Shown in pieces: positions 34,554-46,085 of a DNA stretch of 64,000 bases. The position numbers and the translations under genes are program-made. Positions within the stretch are counted from its first letter, which is position 1. Every line of letters begins with the position of its first letter. The DNA lies in NCBI GenBank assembly GCA_013146195.2, contig CM028379.1, forward strand, positions 113,020,168 through 113,084,167. Direction: 5' to 3'. The notes under the pieces are model-generated. The model made no database searches. It was not told the DNA's origin and saw nothing but the letters and a program-made list of their open reading frames with translations. The stretch comes from Codonopsis lanceolata. Taxonomy: Eukaryota > Streptophyta > Magnoliopsida > Asterales > Campanulaceae.

Positions 34554-35036
34554 TCACTCCCTAACGTTCACTTTGGCTCTTCCCTTTGCCACACATATGA
34601 ACAACATTGCAAAAAACGACTCAGTGAGAGAACAAGGCCCATCGTCGTATAGTTTCTTGCCACCCTTCCCCTTCCCCTTCGACTTGTTCTTGACCAAGTA
34701 ATTCTTTGTTCTTAGGGCAGCCGTATCTTTTGTGGTAAACGTGTAGCTTCGAAGGTATTTTTGCCTCCGTTGGTAGCTAAGATCATGCATGTTTTTGGGT
34801 ACTGCTTCATGGTCCTCGTCATCGATTGGACAACAATAAGGAGAACGGGGAGGCAGATAATTTTCTCTCTCAAGCAGCTTAGAATCCATACTCAGCCTCT
34901 CCAGGAACTGCTTATCCTGTTGCGCCCATTGTTGTAACTTTGACGTGCTAACATGAACTGTGTTGCTGCTTACTACGCCTGCGTCTATGTCTATGTCTAA
35001 ACACCCTCCTGAGTTAATAAAACTAGAGGTCAACAT
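34554..35036 (-). CDS. uncharacterised plant protein, single exon
   Basis: An uninterrupted 160-codon ORF and the best candidate for a real host gene here. I do not recognise the family. Visible features: an acidic N-terminus (DIDIDAGVV), a central segment with SKLQQWAQQDKQFLERLS and PYCCPIDDEDHE, a basic/aromatic core RRQKYLRSYTFTTKD near residues 88-105, a Lys/Gly-rich stretch KSKGKGKGGKK that could act in nuclear targeting, and a C-terminal hydrophobic patch FFAMLFICVA. There is no signal peptide at the N-terminus. The start is chosen because it is the first Met and lies about 90 bp below a TATA box. The YLRSYTF core reminds me of short uncharacterised plant proteins; that is an impression only. 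Confidence 0.65.
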   Translation of the reverse strand: MLTSSFINSGGCLDIDIDAGVVSSNTVHVSTSKLQQWAQQDKQFLERLSMDSKLLERENYLPPRSPYCCPIDDEDHEAVPKNMHDLSYQRRQKYLRSYTFTTKDTAALRTKNYLVKNKSKGKGKGGKKLYDDGPCSLTESFFAMLFICVAKGRAKVNVRE

Positions 35037-35122
35037 CTTCTGAGAACTAGCAAGTCTTTAAATTTCCTTCAACTCCTAGTAAACTAGGCTGGCTCTTTCT
35101 ATGTGTTTATCGAAGATATAAG

Positions 35123-35131
35123 ATATATATA
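35123..35131 (-). promoter_or_regulatory. TATA box of the host-like gene
   Basis: The minus strand reads CCTATATATATC about 90 bp upstream of the ATG at 35036. That leaves a plausible 5' leader of about 55-60 bases. This is an AT-rich region, so chance occurrence is possible. Confidence 0.45.
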
Positions 35132-35134
35132 GGA

Positions 35135-35554
35135 TTATCACAAGTATGACTTACGTAAATCCTAGTTAGGCTGGGATTTTCGTTTATGAAAGGTCAGTCT
35201 TCTAAGTCGGTAGATGGCTCTCTATATGTTGACCAAACTGGCCATAACGAATTTCCGCTTATTTGGTTGACCCCCTAATTAATCAAGGGTTTTGTTTATT
35301 TACTTTTGTTCTTTTTAATGGAACTTTACCTCTATTTTAAGAGGCAAATTTTGAATAGTTGATTTATGATGAGAATTTCTCAATGATAAAATAGCTGTTA
35401 ATATGTAAAGAAAAATAGACAACGAGATCAATTTTCTCACCCTTAACTTTATTTCTTCCATGAAACTATACTTAAATTTGTAATTAAAAGACATTCAAAG
35501 TGAAATAGTAGCTAAGATTTCAAAATAACGTTTATGTAGTTTTTAATACAGTTG
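35135..35554. other. upstream intergenic DNA of the host-like gene
   Basis: It may hold the promoter of the minus-strand gene. No transposon ends were recognised. Confidence 0.35.
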
Positions 35555-35559
35555 CATTC

Positions 35560-36818
35560 TGATCGTGTCTTATTTTAATTAATTCCTTGCAAGTACACAA
35601 GACTATTGTAGAATAGCTTGAAAAGCAAGGATCGAACCACATAGACAAAAAGAATACTAATTGCAGATGTATCGGTAGCAATTTAAACTAAGGGGGATTT
35701 TTATTTGATTTATTTAAACTAATTTATTCTACTAAAACAGGAAATTTATTTAACTAAGCAGCAATCACAGTTATAAAGATCTTATGGAGGAGGGAAATCA
35801 AGGATTGGGGTTTCACTTGCATCTACTCTATTGATTATTTAAATATAGTATCATTCAATAATTTGAGTTCGTTCACAAAAGATAGATATGGATTGTCAAA
35901 TTATAATTCAGTCTTCATCCCAAATAATTCATCCACTCTATATCCTAAGAACAAAAACATATGGATCATATCTGTCACTTAGGTCATATATATGAACCTG
36001 ACTCTAACTTATCACTCTCGTGCATCGATAAGGTCAATTTATCGTGATGGTGGGCCAGTGTACGACATATGTATTTGGCCGTGCAGCTATCCGCACATCT
36101 AGGCCTTTATTACTTGCGATTCCATTCATTTGGTCAAAGCTAGACAATAAAGGAATTGATAAACATCATGATCAACAAGAATTGAATGAATAAAAATATA
36201 TTAAGCAATAGATTCGATACAAGTTACCTCACAATTCCTATATTAATGGACATTTAGTTCATCCTTAAAGATGAACTAGACAGCGGATGAAGGAATACAT
36301 GAATCGATCTTCAAAACTGTAATTACAATGACTAAATTATGTAATACAAACTAAAATAGGTGTTAGAATCGTTTCCTCAGAATTTCTAGACGTCCTATGG
36401 CTTTGGCTACCGTCTTCTATATATACCAAGGTGTTATAGGGAAATAGGAGGTTCAATTCAGGTGAAAGACTCGTAAAGACGGTTTCTGAAGGTCTTGCGG
36501 TCGCATTGTGTTTATACCTTGCATTTGCAAGGGTCTTGAACGGGCTATGCTTCATATTGTCTACCTTGCGAGGGCAAGGCCTTGGAGGCTTGTGGCCGCA
36601 AGGTGACCAAATTGTTCCTTTTGCATCTTTTCAAGAGTTACACTTTGCACCCTTCCTCGAAATCTTCATTAAAAGCTCAATAAATCCCATAAGCTCACCT
36701 AAAACCCTGAAACTCACAATATAGCTCAAAAACACATATTAGTAGCCAAAAGTCTCGTGGAATTGCTATTTATAAGTCATAAAAGTACACGATAAAGACG
36801 TATAAAATACGTCTATCA
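35560..36818 (-). mobile_element. 1.26-kb solo LTR
   Basis: Flanked by a perfect 5-bp duplication CATTC (35555-35559 and 36819-36823), with termini TGATCGTG and GTCTATCA (TG…CA). On the minus strand it starts TGATAGACGTATTTTATACG. It has no coding sequence, primer-binding site or internal repeat of its ends, which fits a solo LTR. A small non-coding retroelement is an alternative. The superfamily is not assigned. Confidence 0.7.
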
Positions 36819-36823
36819 CATTC

Positions 36824-37262
36824 AAAGATGCATTGACCAGATAACTTATCAAATAAAGAGCGGAATACTCTATTCTAATAAATCAGTAATAAGACACGGA
36901 AAAATACCAAACAATCTACAAACAATGCTTGTAGATCCAGCCTTATGGCAAAAAAAAAAAGTTTTACTAAAAAGATTATGAGTTTTACAATGAAAATAGT
37001 GAAAATCTAACAAAATATCAACGTCTCTAACAAGACTATGAAATATGTGGAGGAAACCCACAAAAACACGAACAAAGCAAACATGAGATTAAAAAATAAG
37101 TTTCCTACCAACTAGAAAAACAAACAATCAAACAGTCAATCCAGTTCCTGATGTTACTGTATTCACAGATGCACCGAATACTCCAAGCAATGCTTTCAAA
37201 TTTTCTCTCTATGTCGTTTTTCTCTCTAAGCGTATATGTCAATCAGCATGAGTTATAAATAA

Positions 37263-37349
<87 letters not shown>

Positions 37350-37608
37350 CTTAAGCTAGAGTCTTTAACAAACAAGAAAACTAAATACTTCAAGGAAATA
37401 TAGAATTTGGAAATAAAAAGGATTAGTTTACAAAAATAGTTTCCTCATTAAAACCAAAGATCTTACTAAAGATTTTGTCAAACTTAAACATGGACTCTTA
37501 AGAGCTTTTGGAAATTATTCAATATGATAACTATTTACCATAACTTTTGGACCAAGAAAGGGCAAAACAATTCATAAATAAAATAGGATGTCCCTATCTA
37601 CCCTTACA
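36824..37608 (-). repeat. probable 3' LTR of a Copia-like element
   Basis: On the minus strand the purine tract CAAATGGGGAGAT is followed by TGTAAGGGTAGATAGG, reading leftwards from 37608. A GGGGGAGATTG-type tract directly before the LTR is typical of plant Copia (SIRE/Angela-like) elements. The far end is not resolved. A long (AT)n run (37267-37339) lies inside. Confidence 0.5.
37267..37339. repeat. (AT)n microsatellite
   Basis: About 36 AT units followed by (AC)n at 37341-37350. Confidence 0.95.
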
Positions 37609-37622
37609 ATCTCCCCATTTGT
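37609..37622 (-). other. Copia-type polypurine tract
   Basis: The minus strand reads CAAATGGGGAGAT(TG), matching the purine tract that precedes the 3' LTR in plant Copia elements. Confidence 0.55.
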
Positions 37623-37856
37623 TGAACATTTCTGATCAAATCCGATGACAAGTATTATTCAACACTAATCAAACATCTAACCTGCATTGGTTAGAATATT
37701 TCATCTCTCCCTGAATTTGTGCAAGTATATAAAATTAGAAATAATCACGAAGTACAAATCAGAAATAACCAAAATGCAACCACAATTAAAATTATCCAAC
37801 ATACAAAACAAAAACATATTGTTTATGGGAGAAACAAGAAACAAGCCCAATGACAA

Positions 37857-40800
37857 ATTTACACAGAAACAGAGTCATCATCATCAGCTTCATCTTCTGC
37901 ATCTTCTACATCTTCACCATCAGTAGCACATATAGTATCTATACCAGAACCAAGCAGTATACTGAGCTTCCAGAGTCTAGAGATAAGAAATCTGAGACTG
38001 AATTTATGGAAGCTGGTTTCTGATAAAGGACAAAGCAACTAGAGCATTCTCCTTATTAGATATAAAAGGTAAGACTGGTGGGTCTGATGCAGTTGCAGAT
38101 GCAGCAGCATTATCAGCTGCATTAGTCACACCAGCTGCACAGATGCTTGATGTTCTGTTTGCACAACTTGAGGAGGAGCAGGGGCAGATTCTATATTTGG
38201 TGTACGTAAAAGGATACACAAAAGACATATTTCTAATCCTATCTCCCTTAAGTAATTTAGATGAAATGGAAGGGGGTCCAAAATAGGGGTTAGTCTTTCC
38301 TTTTCCAAAGGTTCAACACCCTGAGCAATCAACAAGCTATAAATGAGGGAGGGTTTGCTATAAATGAGGGATGGTGTAGACACCCCAATTTCGTACCTCT
38401 GATATGTGACATGACATAAAATATAAAGATCTGTTAAAACATTAACAAATGTCAAGTTACAGGGTCAAAAATGCAAAAGGACAAAGCAGGATGCACAAAA
38501 GGACAAACTGCAGAGACTAAAGTGTCAAAAATGGGCCAACTTTGGGATTTAGGCATGGCTACTCATGGATTTGGGCATGGCGCCCAAATCCCATGGGTGT
38601 AGAGCCCAAATTTCTCCCAGCCACTGTTCATCACAAATTCTGCCGCAAAATGCAATTTTTCCAGCGCAGTGTACAACTGATTGAAGCACAGAAAAGATTT
38701 AGGCGTGGCTACCCAAGGATTTGGGCACAGCGCCCAAATCTCCATGAAGTGGCGCCCAAACCCACTTCCCAGTGCACTGTTCATCCATTCATTTGCCGTA
38801 AAATGCAACTGATCATGTGCGGCGTACAACCGATTGATGCGCTTGAGAAATTTTCAAATGCCAGCGATGTCCCTAAATCCTCCTATAAATAGCAGTGCCC
38901 GGCTCCTCATTTCACACAGAAATCCTTCGCAAAGCTTCTTCGCGTTAACGTTACGCTGGAGAATTAGAGAGCGGTGTGAGATAGTAAGAGATCACCTCCA
39001 AAGCCTCGAAACCCTGCCAAACCTCCGCCAAACACAAATCCAACCGGTAGAAGTGTACCTTAGCCCCCCAGCTAGGTATCCACCCTATTTCCCCGGTCCA
39101 AAAATCGTGGATAGAGCAGTTGCTCTGCCCGATTTAAAAGGCCAAATTAGCCAGTAGTAAGCCGTTACTCTGCCCGATTTCAGCCTACCTCAGTCAATCA
39201 AACAACCAGAAACAAACAATTACCATGCCCCGATCCCGAGGCCGAAAAGTAACTTTCAGAGCAGTCACGCTGCCCAAATTCACACAACACACAACACACA
39301 ACTTCAAACTTCAACCAGACCAGAAAGAAAAGACTCTCTCTCCCCGAGGGACAGAGCGAGCACACCCCTACATTGTCTGTAAGTTTTTATTTTTAAAGTT
39401 TTTCATTTCCATGTAATAGTATTATTTCCAGTCCGGCCCAATGTAGATATACAAGCAGTTGTGCTGCCCGGATTTAATTAGGAAATAGTACTAAATGTAG
39501 CCGTTATTATGGCAAAATGTTTTTAGATAAGTTTGTATTTATTTACTTCATTTATTCAATAAAGTCTTTATTTGTAATGGTATTATTTCCAGTCTGGTCC
39601 AATATCAATATATAAGCAGTTATGCTGCCCGGATTTGTTTAGGAAATAATACTAAATGTAGCCGTTAATATGGCCAAATATTTCCAAGTATATTTGTAAT
39701 TGTTTGTAAAAGAGTGCATTTGCAAGTGCGTAAATAATATAGATGTAATGGATGTATTTGTAGGCGTTAATGCTTTATTTATCTATTTAATAAATATAAC
39801 AAAAAGCATACTTTAGCCAAAAGCGTTTTGAGACCGAAAGGGCGAGTTGGGTGCCTAGCACCTTCCCAACTCGTAACTTAGCCTCGAACCCGTTTTCTTC
39901 ATCTCTGGTTTTCTTTTTCTGGTTTTGCTTTATTTTTGCCTTAAAATAAAGATGGCGACTCTAAAAACATTTTGGATCCAGTGGGGCCTCGCAACATCTT
40001 TCTTTGCACTTTCACGTTCTCCCCTAAAAAAGGGAGAATGAGAATGGAAAGGTGATGTATTCCTATGTCCTGGTATCCCCTAAACAAGGGATAACTTGAC
40101 GTAGAAAACCCAAAGCACTCATAGTGATCCGAAATAAGCCATAAGGCTATTTTCATAAAATCCATAATGGGGGCTGACATCTTTCTTTGCACTTTCACGT
40201 TCTCCCTAAACAAGGGAGGATGGGAATGGAAAGGTGATGTTTTCCTATATCCTGGTATCCCCTAAAAAAGGGATAACTTGACATAGAAAATCCAAAGCTC
40301 CCATATTGGATCAAAAATCCACTAAAGGCAACCGAGGCGCATTCCAACGCGCTATTCGACAACACTCCTCCCGCACTTTTGATTTCGTCCTCCCCTAAAC
40401 AAGGGAGGCTGGAACGGGAGCAGTGGATGTCACCGCATCCGCACGGACACGCACCCCTATCCAAGGGCGCGTGGGGCGCGGGAGCACATTTCCCGGGAAC
40501 CCACAGATGGTTTGCTCTTTTATCACCTTCAAATTCAGCCAAGGCAATAACCTTCCTGAACACCAAATCACCAAAATTGAATGGCAACCCTAAGCCAATT
40601 TGACACATCAGCTTTGCATGTTCTTCAGTTATAGAATTGACATTTGATGTAAGGGCTCAGTTTGCACAACAAATTTTATACATAACAGCATACAAAGAAG
40701 TCAACTTAGCTATGCTAACCTTGGACTTCTTTCCTGGCCAATCTCTTATAAGGCCATCACTTAATTCCTTCACACATACATTTAAATCACAAATCAACCC

Positions 40801-42020
40801 ACTCATAGGCACATCAGGTGTTCCATAATGCATGTTTATGAGAGAGGGGGGAAATTCTACCCACCTATTCTTAACAAACACTCTTTCAAACATAGGAACA
40901 CCAATACTAGCTATTATTTTCTCTAGATTAGCATAAAATTCCATGACCATTTCCTTGATATAAGGAGCAGTATAGGTAAAGGTGGAAAGTAGGCTCCTAT
41001 CACTAAAGAACTGAACAAAGTTCTGTGTAGTTAAGTCCTCAACAGGGATCAATCTTTCCTCAATGATTTTCCTACCCAGATTATACCTAAGGGAGGTTTC
41101 TTGAGTAAAGAAAATTGAAAAAAATGAATTACCTACTTCCCGATCATCCGATGTTACTCTAGATGCAGCTTCACCAGCAGCTACATTGGTCATTGGAATG
41201 GCTTTGCTTCTCAGAATTCTGGCTGGAGGAATGTCACTTTCTTCAGAGGCATATTTTTTCTCAAAATCCTTGTCTGAACTATCATCAAATTCTGAAGAGC
41301 TTGCAGAGGGAACAGAGCTAGATCTTGGAGAAGGAGGCCTTGGAGCATTCCTTAGATTTGCCATGAATTCAGCCAAAGTGTGATGCTCATCAGAAAATTC
41401 CAGCTTAGGTTCTTCAGCAAGAGCTGATGGAGGAGACATGCCTTGAGCTTTACTGGGAAAATCATTTTGGAAAATAACCTTGAGGATGGAATGGAATAGT
41501 TGTCTTCTTGAGTGACATCAATAGTAGCATTCAAATGTGATGCTACTTCATAATTGTTTCCAATTTTAGAAAGTGGAATAGGAGGAGCCAAAACGAATTG
41601 GGAGCCATCTCTAGTAGGGTCAAAATCTTAATCATCAGTAGGGTTTTCGTAATTTGTAGGAATTCCCCTTAACCTTTTGGATTTTCTTACCATATGGTCA
41701 AATCCCCATGGGCTTCTACATCAATCACATTCTTTGGTTCACCAGGAAGAATGTTGTAAAGAGGGGCTAGTAGAGTCTCGGTTATACCAATTTTTGAGGC
41801 AACAGAGGGCTCAGCCTAGTGATGTAGCTTTGGGTGAAGCCATATTTAGAGTTTCATCAGTCTGAATGGTCGAATTATGAGGGTTTGTAGGACTAAAAGA
41901 ACTGGAAGCCATTGGAGCATAATTAGGGTTTGTAGAGGTATTCTCTAATGATTTCTTAAAACTGCATTTGGAAGAAGGATCAAGTGTTGTTGTTCTGATC
42001 ATATATTCATGTACAACCAC
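37857..42020 (-). pseudogene. Copia-element extra ORF (plant transposon protein domain), split by solo LTR D
   Basis: Best preserved part: 40657-41439 (260 codons, minus), with ILRSKAIPMT, a Ser-rich linker, and a domain reading FFSDRSLLSTFTYTAPYIKE, VMEFYANLEK, VFVKNRWVEFPPSLINMHYG and LTSLYAVMYKICC. This pattern belongs to the 'putative plant transposon protein' domain (Pfam PF20167-like). An in-frame stop follows at about 40655. Reading continues to 40511, where solo LTR D interrupts, and resumes below 38370 (PSLIYSLLIAQGVEPLEKE). It ends with an acidic tail (DGEDVEDAEDEADDDDSVSV) near 37857. N-terminal pieces lie at 41352-41591 and 41811-42020 in other frames. Lying just before the purine tract and 3' LTR, it occupies the position of the third, env-like ORF of SIRE-type elements. 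Its function is unknown. Confidence 0.7.
38375..40505 (+). mobile_element. solo LTR D (family of element C)
   Basis: 2131 bp, TGTAGACACCCCAATTTCG…GGGAACCCACA, with a perfect 5-bp duplication GATGG (38370-38374 and 40506-40510). It aligns with both LTRs of element C (52493 and 61539) from end to end, with extra length in the GC-poor centre. A TATA box (TATAAATAG, 38884-38892) is conserved. No internal region remains, so LTR-LTR recombination removed it. Confidence 0.92.
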
Positions 42021-42398
42021 TTAAGACTTCTCTGAATCTAAGCTTTGCTATTTCCACTGCTTAAACCATCTCAAAACATGCTTTTGATTTACTGGCAATT
42101 CTCCAGCAGAGTTCATTACTCGGCTGAGAGCAAGTCTGTTGTTAAGTACTACCAGCAGACATGTTCACCGTGTTAACTGCCTATGCCATTAAAACCTACA
42201 CTTTAAATGTAAAATCAGAAATGTTTTAAAATGGCTAAATAGGCTATTCACCCCCCCTCTAGCCTATTTGAGCATCATTGTGGACCAACACTACTCCCTT
42301 GTCAGAGTTATTTGGTCCAGCCTAAAGAAAAAAAATTCTTTGTTGACCTAACTAAGAACACTCCTCCATCAATGGACCATCGTATCATAGTACACTAA
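42021..42398 (-). other. remnant of the Copia-like element
   Basis: Probably a continuation of the minus-strand element; no ORF. A GC-rich phrase (minus: ggctagagggggggtgaatagcc, near 42250-42272) is of a kind I have seen in plant Copia elements, but I cannot place it. Confidence 0.35.
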
Positions 42399-42406
42399 TT
42401 CTACAA

Positions 42407-42520
42407 TAGGGATGGAAAAATGGGTGTTATGGATAATCATGGGTTAGTTTATTATCCATGGATGACCATGGATAATAGCCTAACCCATGCTTATCCATAA
42501 CACCCATTTTGCCACCCCTA
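42407..42520. mobile_element. palindromic hAT MITE, 114 bp
   Basis: The ends TAGGGATGG…CCACCCCTA are flanked by a perfect 8-bp duplication TTCTACAA (42399-42406 and 42521-42528). Almost the whole element folds on itself: TGGGTGTTATGGATAATCATGGGTTAG on the left pairs with its reverse complement on the right with few mismatches. Confidence 0.88.
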
Positions 42521-42528
42521 TTCTACAA

Positions 42529-43480
42529 TATTAATTTTTCCAACTTGCTGCCCACAATTCTGTTCCAGCTTTTTTATTCAATTCCTTGGCTATGTTTTGC
42601 TCCCCAAAACCACTCCAAAACCCGTCTCTAACCTCCCCAAAAACAATTTGTTTTAAAGAGAATTTTCCTTTACAAATATACCCTAACAACTAACAAATAA
42701 ACTTCCCTCTAACAACCTTAATTCACGCCTAAATCGAACGTGTATGGACTGCCCAAAAGTGGTCTCCCTTATTGAACAACAAACCTACCCACAAAACAGT
42801 CCTAAAAACCGAAGATAACTGATCCCAACAACCCTTTTCGATATTTAAGCTAAATCCCTTACAAGTTGGCCCAAAACCTGACCTAGTTTTGATGATATTA
42901 CAAAGTAATATTCTGCCCCAACCTTATACCAACAGGCCACAAACTTACTGCCCAACTTCAGCCCCCTTGGAACAGGCACACAAAACTGTCCAACGTACTT
43001 ACCGATGATCCCTAAGAAGCCCACGCCTGTGAAGTTCAGGCTGCCCCAACGAACAAATTAAAATAAAAAGAAGAAGATTAAGTTCAACATGTGAAGTTCA
43101 CGCATCAAGTCCACTCTCCTTTTTAATTACGAATGGTCAAAAAAGTGAATCAATCCATACAAGTTTTCATGCTGTTTCAGATCAAACTTCCAATCAATCC
43201 ATACAAGTTTTCAATTACGAATGGTCAAAAGAGGGAATCAATGGAACCTGTGTGCAGATAGAGAGAGAGAGATATGCGTGGGGAATCAAAAGATCAATGA
43301 AATCAGAAGATGAAATGAAAAGTTGTGTGTATGTGTGTGTGGAATCAAAAGATGAAATCATTAACCCAAAACAATTGTCGTCTTCCTTCGAGTAGAGTAG
43401 CCGTCCTTCACGCTAGAGAACGGAAGAAGAGTTTCACGTCTGAAGTATATATGACGTGGGCAGTTTTTGGGTATAAATGA
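42529..43480. other. intergenic DNA with a local duplication
   Basis: The phrases 'aattacgaatggtcaaaa' and 'tcaatccatacaagttttca' each occur twice between 43120 and 43245, a direct duplication of roughly 60-75 bp. Short (GA)n and (GT)n runs follow at about 43258-43343. No gene seen. Confidence 0.45.
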
Positions 43481-43489
43481 AAAAAGCTC

Positions 43490-43672
43490 TGTGTATTTTT
43501 AATCCGATCTATAATAATACCACCCCACATCTAGGATAAATAAGGAGGTAAAAAGATACTTATCCGGACCACTCCTCTTCTTAAGCCGGATGCTTAAAAA
43601 CAAACCAAACAGCCCTCTTAAGTATTATTAGTCCAATCTGGCCTCTTATCTTGCTACCAAATGGGCCCGTAG
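43490..43672. mobile_element. Tourist-like MITE fragment
   Basis: The right end ATTAGTCCAATCTGGCCTCTTATC…GCTACCAAATGGGCCC resembles the right end of the MITE at 9044-9352 (ATATCTGGCCTTAATCC…GGCTATCAAACGACTCC). The left boundary is not clear. Confidence 0.35.
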
Positions 43673-44181
43673 TGAATAATTAAGTAATTATTATAGAGGC
43701 AATGACCTCATCCTGGACCAAATTGTTACGCAATTATCATGCGGTTCCTCGAATCACAAGGCGGAGCATCACCCCCGCACCGACCACCACCAACCTTTTA
43801 TTCATGCACCACATAAGAATACGACTATAAATCGTCTATTCCACTCTCTGTTACATTCTCTATCTCATTGAATCTCAGTCATACACATTCCTTATTATTT
43901 TAATTAGTATTCTTATTATAAGGAAACATGTAGGGGTTGAAATTCAATGAGACATAGGATGTGATAAAGGGTGTGAAAGATGATTTGAAGTCGAATAATA
44001 CATGTAAAGTTAGATAATGGAGACTATAATGAAGGATATGGAGAGATTATAATAGATGAAATTGAGAGGCTATTTCCACCGTAATTTTTGCTTATCAACT
44101 ACATTACCAATTATTATTTCAAATAAACACGTATTTAGGCTAGATTACCCCTTGTATACTTGTCCATATTAAGTTGACTAA
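43673..44181. other. intergenic DNA
   Basis: No element or gene recognised. Confidence 0.4.
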
Positions 44182-44770
44182 TGATGAGCTCGACCCAAAC
44201 CCTGGTCACGAGCCAAGCATATGAGCCTTCACAAGATAAGAACATGAGACGCAAGGACCAAGAAAAAGGTTATCCGAGTAGGATAACTCGGGTTGAACAT
44301 TTCACATCCATCCCGACCAGGAATCCTTCTGCAGACTTGCCCGATCAGGGAGCAAGGCTGCTCGAATAACCAGACACACATCATAAACACAACAATTTGA
44401 TAACTCTCGAGCCCAAGATTTAAGTCACGACTCCGTCAGTTACGCGGTCAACCCGCATTTACGGTCATAAAGGCCTAAGATCTTTCCATAATAATGACTC
44501 AGCCCGGATTTCACTCCCAAAAGGCTATCTATACCTTACAATGCTTCATTTCAAAGGTACGCTCACTTTACACACTGAAACTCTGACCTTTTGCTTTCAA
44601 TCAAGCTTAAGAACTTACTCTCACGCTTGAGGGGTTTCACGAGGCCCTACTTTGCATTCCTTCTAAGGTGTCTTTCGTTTGATAGGTTTTTGACAAGATC
44701 ATACCTTCACATAAGCCCAGATATCCTACAAACTGCAAGGAACGGCCCAAGACCAAATTGTGTAGCATCA
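44182..44770 (+). repeat. copy B 5' LTR
   Basis: 589 bp, TGATGAGCTCGACCC…GTGTAGCATCA; the TGATG/CATCA ends are inverted repeats. It is the reverse complement of each LTR of copy A, with moderate divergence. Confidence 0.88.
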
Positions 44771-44831
44771 GTTTGGTTCTGTTGCCGGGAAACGAAAATC
44801 TTCAGATCACTTTATCAATTACTCTATCAGC

Positions 44832-46085
44832 ATGACTAAGAATGGTAAGGGGCATGTTGGAGCAAGTGGAAATGTTGGTGGTGATGTGTCTGTATACCAA
44901 GGAGATTGGCCACCAATCAACAACCGACCCGAGGGGGTCCCCCAACCTAATCAGCTTCCAAGGAATGGGCTTCCCCCAATAGGCGGAGGGATAGTGACCA
45001 GATCACATGCAGTAGCTCAACATGCACCACTTAGTGAAATTGGCTTCCTTCCCATGAATGATCAACCTCAGCCCAATTTGAGGAACCATTTGCAACAACA
45101 GTTGAGCTACGTGAGAAACTGAATCAACGTTGAGAGGCTTCTCGGCTTAATCAGGTTGCAGAGCAAGCCCTACTGAATGAACAAGCACATGCTCTAGCTC
45201 TTTGCAACCAGGCTCAGTATTTGAATAGGATGTTCATACTGAACCAACAGTTGGCCGCACTGGGTCAACCACCAGTTCCCATAGATGAACAATTAATCTC
45301 AGTCGTTCTCGTAGTAAGTGCTCCACAAATGGTTGAAAGGGCACCTAGTGTTAGAGGCCATGCCCCATACAGAGCTCCCTTAGCCATTAACTAGGCACCA
45401 GCTCGAACCCGAGCAGAAAGTGGTGGCAGCCACAATCAATGAACTCGCGTGATTGAAATCCACGAAGAAAGACGTGGACGAGACACGCGCCGTGCTAGAG
45501 AGCCTAGTATGGTCGCTAAATCACAACCTGCCAGCAGGCAGAGCCGGAGAGATGAGCATGAACGCCCCTATCATTCTCATTCTTATTACTCTCATCGGTC
45601 TCGAAGGTCACTACCTCGCCGTGAGCATGACCGACGAGCAGACCATCATGAAGCCCTTCGGCCACCAAGAGTTCCCCAACCCATTGCAGTACAGCCAATG
45701 GTTCCACTGCAATTCAACCCGCGATAGTCTTTGTGGCACCACTACCAGCACAACCTCAGACAATGGCTGATGTTTTGGCAATTATGCATGCAAGAATAGA
45801 TGGATGGGAGGCTAGTTGCAGACCTGATAGGACAGTCTAACCAATAGATGGTAGTCCTTTTGCGGACTGGATTGAAAATACATCTCCAGCTCAAGGGGCT
45901 GTTTTTCCAAACTTTGATAAATTCTCGGGAAAAACCAGAGCAGGAGATTGGTTACGTTCGTTTGAGGCACAAGTCATCCTGGTCACTAGCAATGAGGCCC
46001 TCAAAATGAAAGCATTTGCAGGGGATATTCAGGGCAAAGCCCAGAGCTAGTTGGGAAGATTCCCAAGAGGATCCATAACTCTCTC
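44832..46085 (+). pseudogene. copy B gag remnant
   Basis: From ATG 44832 (MTKNGKGHVGASGNVGG) the frame is open for 96 codons through a Pro-rich region, then stops at 45120. Fragments in other frames follow: an Arg-rich segment around 45449-45727 and, near 45920-46080, a capsid-type stretch. The last homologous phrase is SWLGRFPRGSIT. It is about 1.2 kb of a gag normally nearly twice as long. Confidence 0.78.

Larger units (their letters stand above)
44182..46085 (+). mobile_element. truncated Tat-type retrotransposon copy B
   Basis: An LTR (44182-44770), a primer-binding-like site (TGGTTCTGTTGCCGGGAAACG at about 44774) and a gag remnant homologous to copy A. Similarity to copy A stops abruptly at about 46085 in the phrase equivalent to SWLESFSKGSIT. 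No 3' LTR of this type was found downstream. Confidence 0.82.
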
